Source: Candidatus Altarchaeota archaeon (GTDB taxonomy: Archaea > SpSt-1190). Taken from it: a stretch of 5,766 bases of DNA. A program made the translations under genes and the position numbers. The notes under the pieces are model-generated. The model was not told the origin of the DNA. It made no database searches and saw only the letters and a list, made by a program, of their open reading frames with translations. Shown here in pieces: positions 5,417 to 5,766 of the stretch. Position 1 is the first letter of the stretch. Each line of letters begins with the position of its first letter. The stretch covers positions 1-5,766 of the forward strand of contig JAAOXW010000068.1 of assembly GCA_018221005.1 (NCBI GenBank). Reading direction: 5' to 3'.

Positions 5417-5766
5417 ATGGCGAAGAAGCGCGATATGAAGGAAATGGTTCAAGATCTCATTTCACAGAAGGAAAAAATTAGATGTATTGGTATTGTGGCT
5501 CACATTGACCACGGTAAAACTACACTCAGCGACTCACTAGTTGCTGCTGCAGGCATGCTCTCTACTCACGTAGCAGGGGATGCTCGCTGGCTCGATTCGG
5601 ATGAGGAAGAACAACAGAGGGGAATAACCATCAACTCAGGTAACGTTTCAATGGTCCATGAAGTTGGTGGGTCAGAATATCTAATCAACCTTATTGACAC
5701 ACCCGGCCACGTAGACTTTGGTGGGGAAGTTACAAGGGCCATGCGTGCAGTTGATGGTGCACTTGT
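5417..5766 (+). CDS. fusA: Translation elongation factor 2 (N-terminal part, cut by window end)
   Basis: aEF-2 is the GTPase that drives ribosomal translocation. The first 116 residues are present. They include the IRCIGIVAHIDHGKTTLSDSL segment with the P-loop G1 motif AHIDHGKT (28-35), the switch I G2 element RGITI (67-71), and G3 DTPGH (93-97) followed by VDFGGEVTRAMRAVDGAL. The archaeal/eukaryotic type is clear from the DFGGEVTRAMR stretch and the N-terminal MAKKRDMKEMVQDL extension. ATG 5417 is chosen because an in-frame stop lies at 5393-5395 and the N-terminal sequence matches the family. EF-2 commonly follows S7 in Archaea. Here two unknown genes intervene and EF-2 seems to have its own promoter. 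The G4 and later domains lie beyond the window. Confidence 0.97.
   Translation, partial: MAKKRDMKEMVQDLISQKEKIRCIGIVAHIDHGKTTLSDSLVAAAGMLSTHVAGDARWLDSDEEEQQRGITINSGNVSMVHEVGGSEYLINLIDTPGHVDFGGEVTRAMRAVDGAL

Noticed and set aside
1..5766. CRISPR array, tRNA or rRNA genes
   Set aside because: I saw no regularly spaced short repeats, and the gaps between genes (at most 53 bases) are too short for a tRNA or rRNA gene.

Overview
The window is part of an archaeal genome: the conserved RNA polymerase / str-type ribosomal operon on the + strand. It contains RNA polymerase subunit A' (5' end cut off), A'', L30e, NusA, S12 and S7, then two unfamiliar paralogous genes, then the start of elongation factor 2. 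A polymerase largest subunit split into A' and A'', an L7Ae/L30e-family protein next to A'', a short two-KH NusA, and Shine-Dalgarno sites of the AGGTGAT type all point to Archaea. The gene order is typical of Euryarchaeota and relatives. Moderate GC (about 33-50% in the lines I counted) and divergent polymerase motifs would fit an uncultured mesophilic lineage such as marine Thermoplasmata-like archaea. That taxonomic guess is weak.

Layout. Positions 1-4197 are one tightly packed transcription unit. A' and A'', L30e and NusA, and NusA and S12 overlap by the four bases ATGA. A'' and L30e are 5 bases apart with the start chosen here, and S12 and S7 are 1 base apart. Most starts carry an upstream AGGTG- or GAGG-like ribosome binding site, so translational coupling is likely. 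The genes supply the catalytic half of RNA polymerase, a transcription elongation factor and small/large-subunit ribosomal proteins.

Positions 4198-5363 break this pattern. Two genes of 174 and 182 codons, about half identical in protein, lie in tandem between S7 and EF-2. Each is preceded by the same 16-base AT-rich box at exactly the same distance (34 bases) from its ATG, and both share AGGTTGC immediately before the ATG. This is a duplicated cassette of promoter plus gene. I do not recognise the protein family. EF-2 follows with its own TATA-like box about 29 bases before its ATG and no Shine-Dalgarno site, so it and the paralogs look leaderless, unlike the upstream operon.

The main points of interest are the tandem unknown pair with its duplicated promoter, an unusual bridge helix in A' containing a proline at its C-terminal hinge, a NusA second KH domain lacking the normal GxxG loop, and a substituted decoding loop in S12 (PHSG in place of PNSA).
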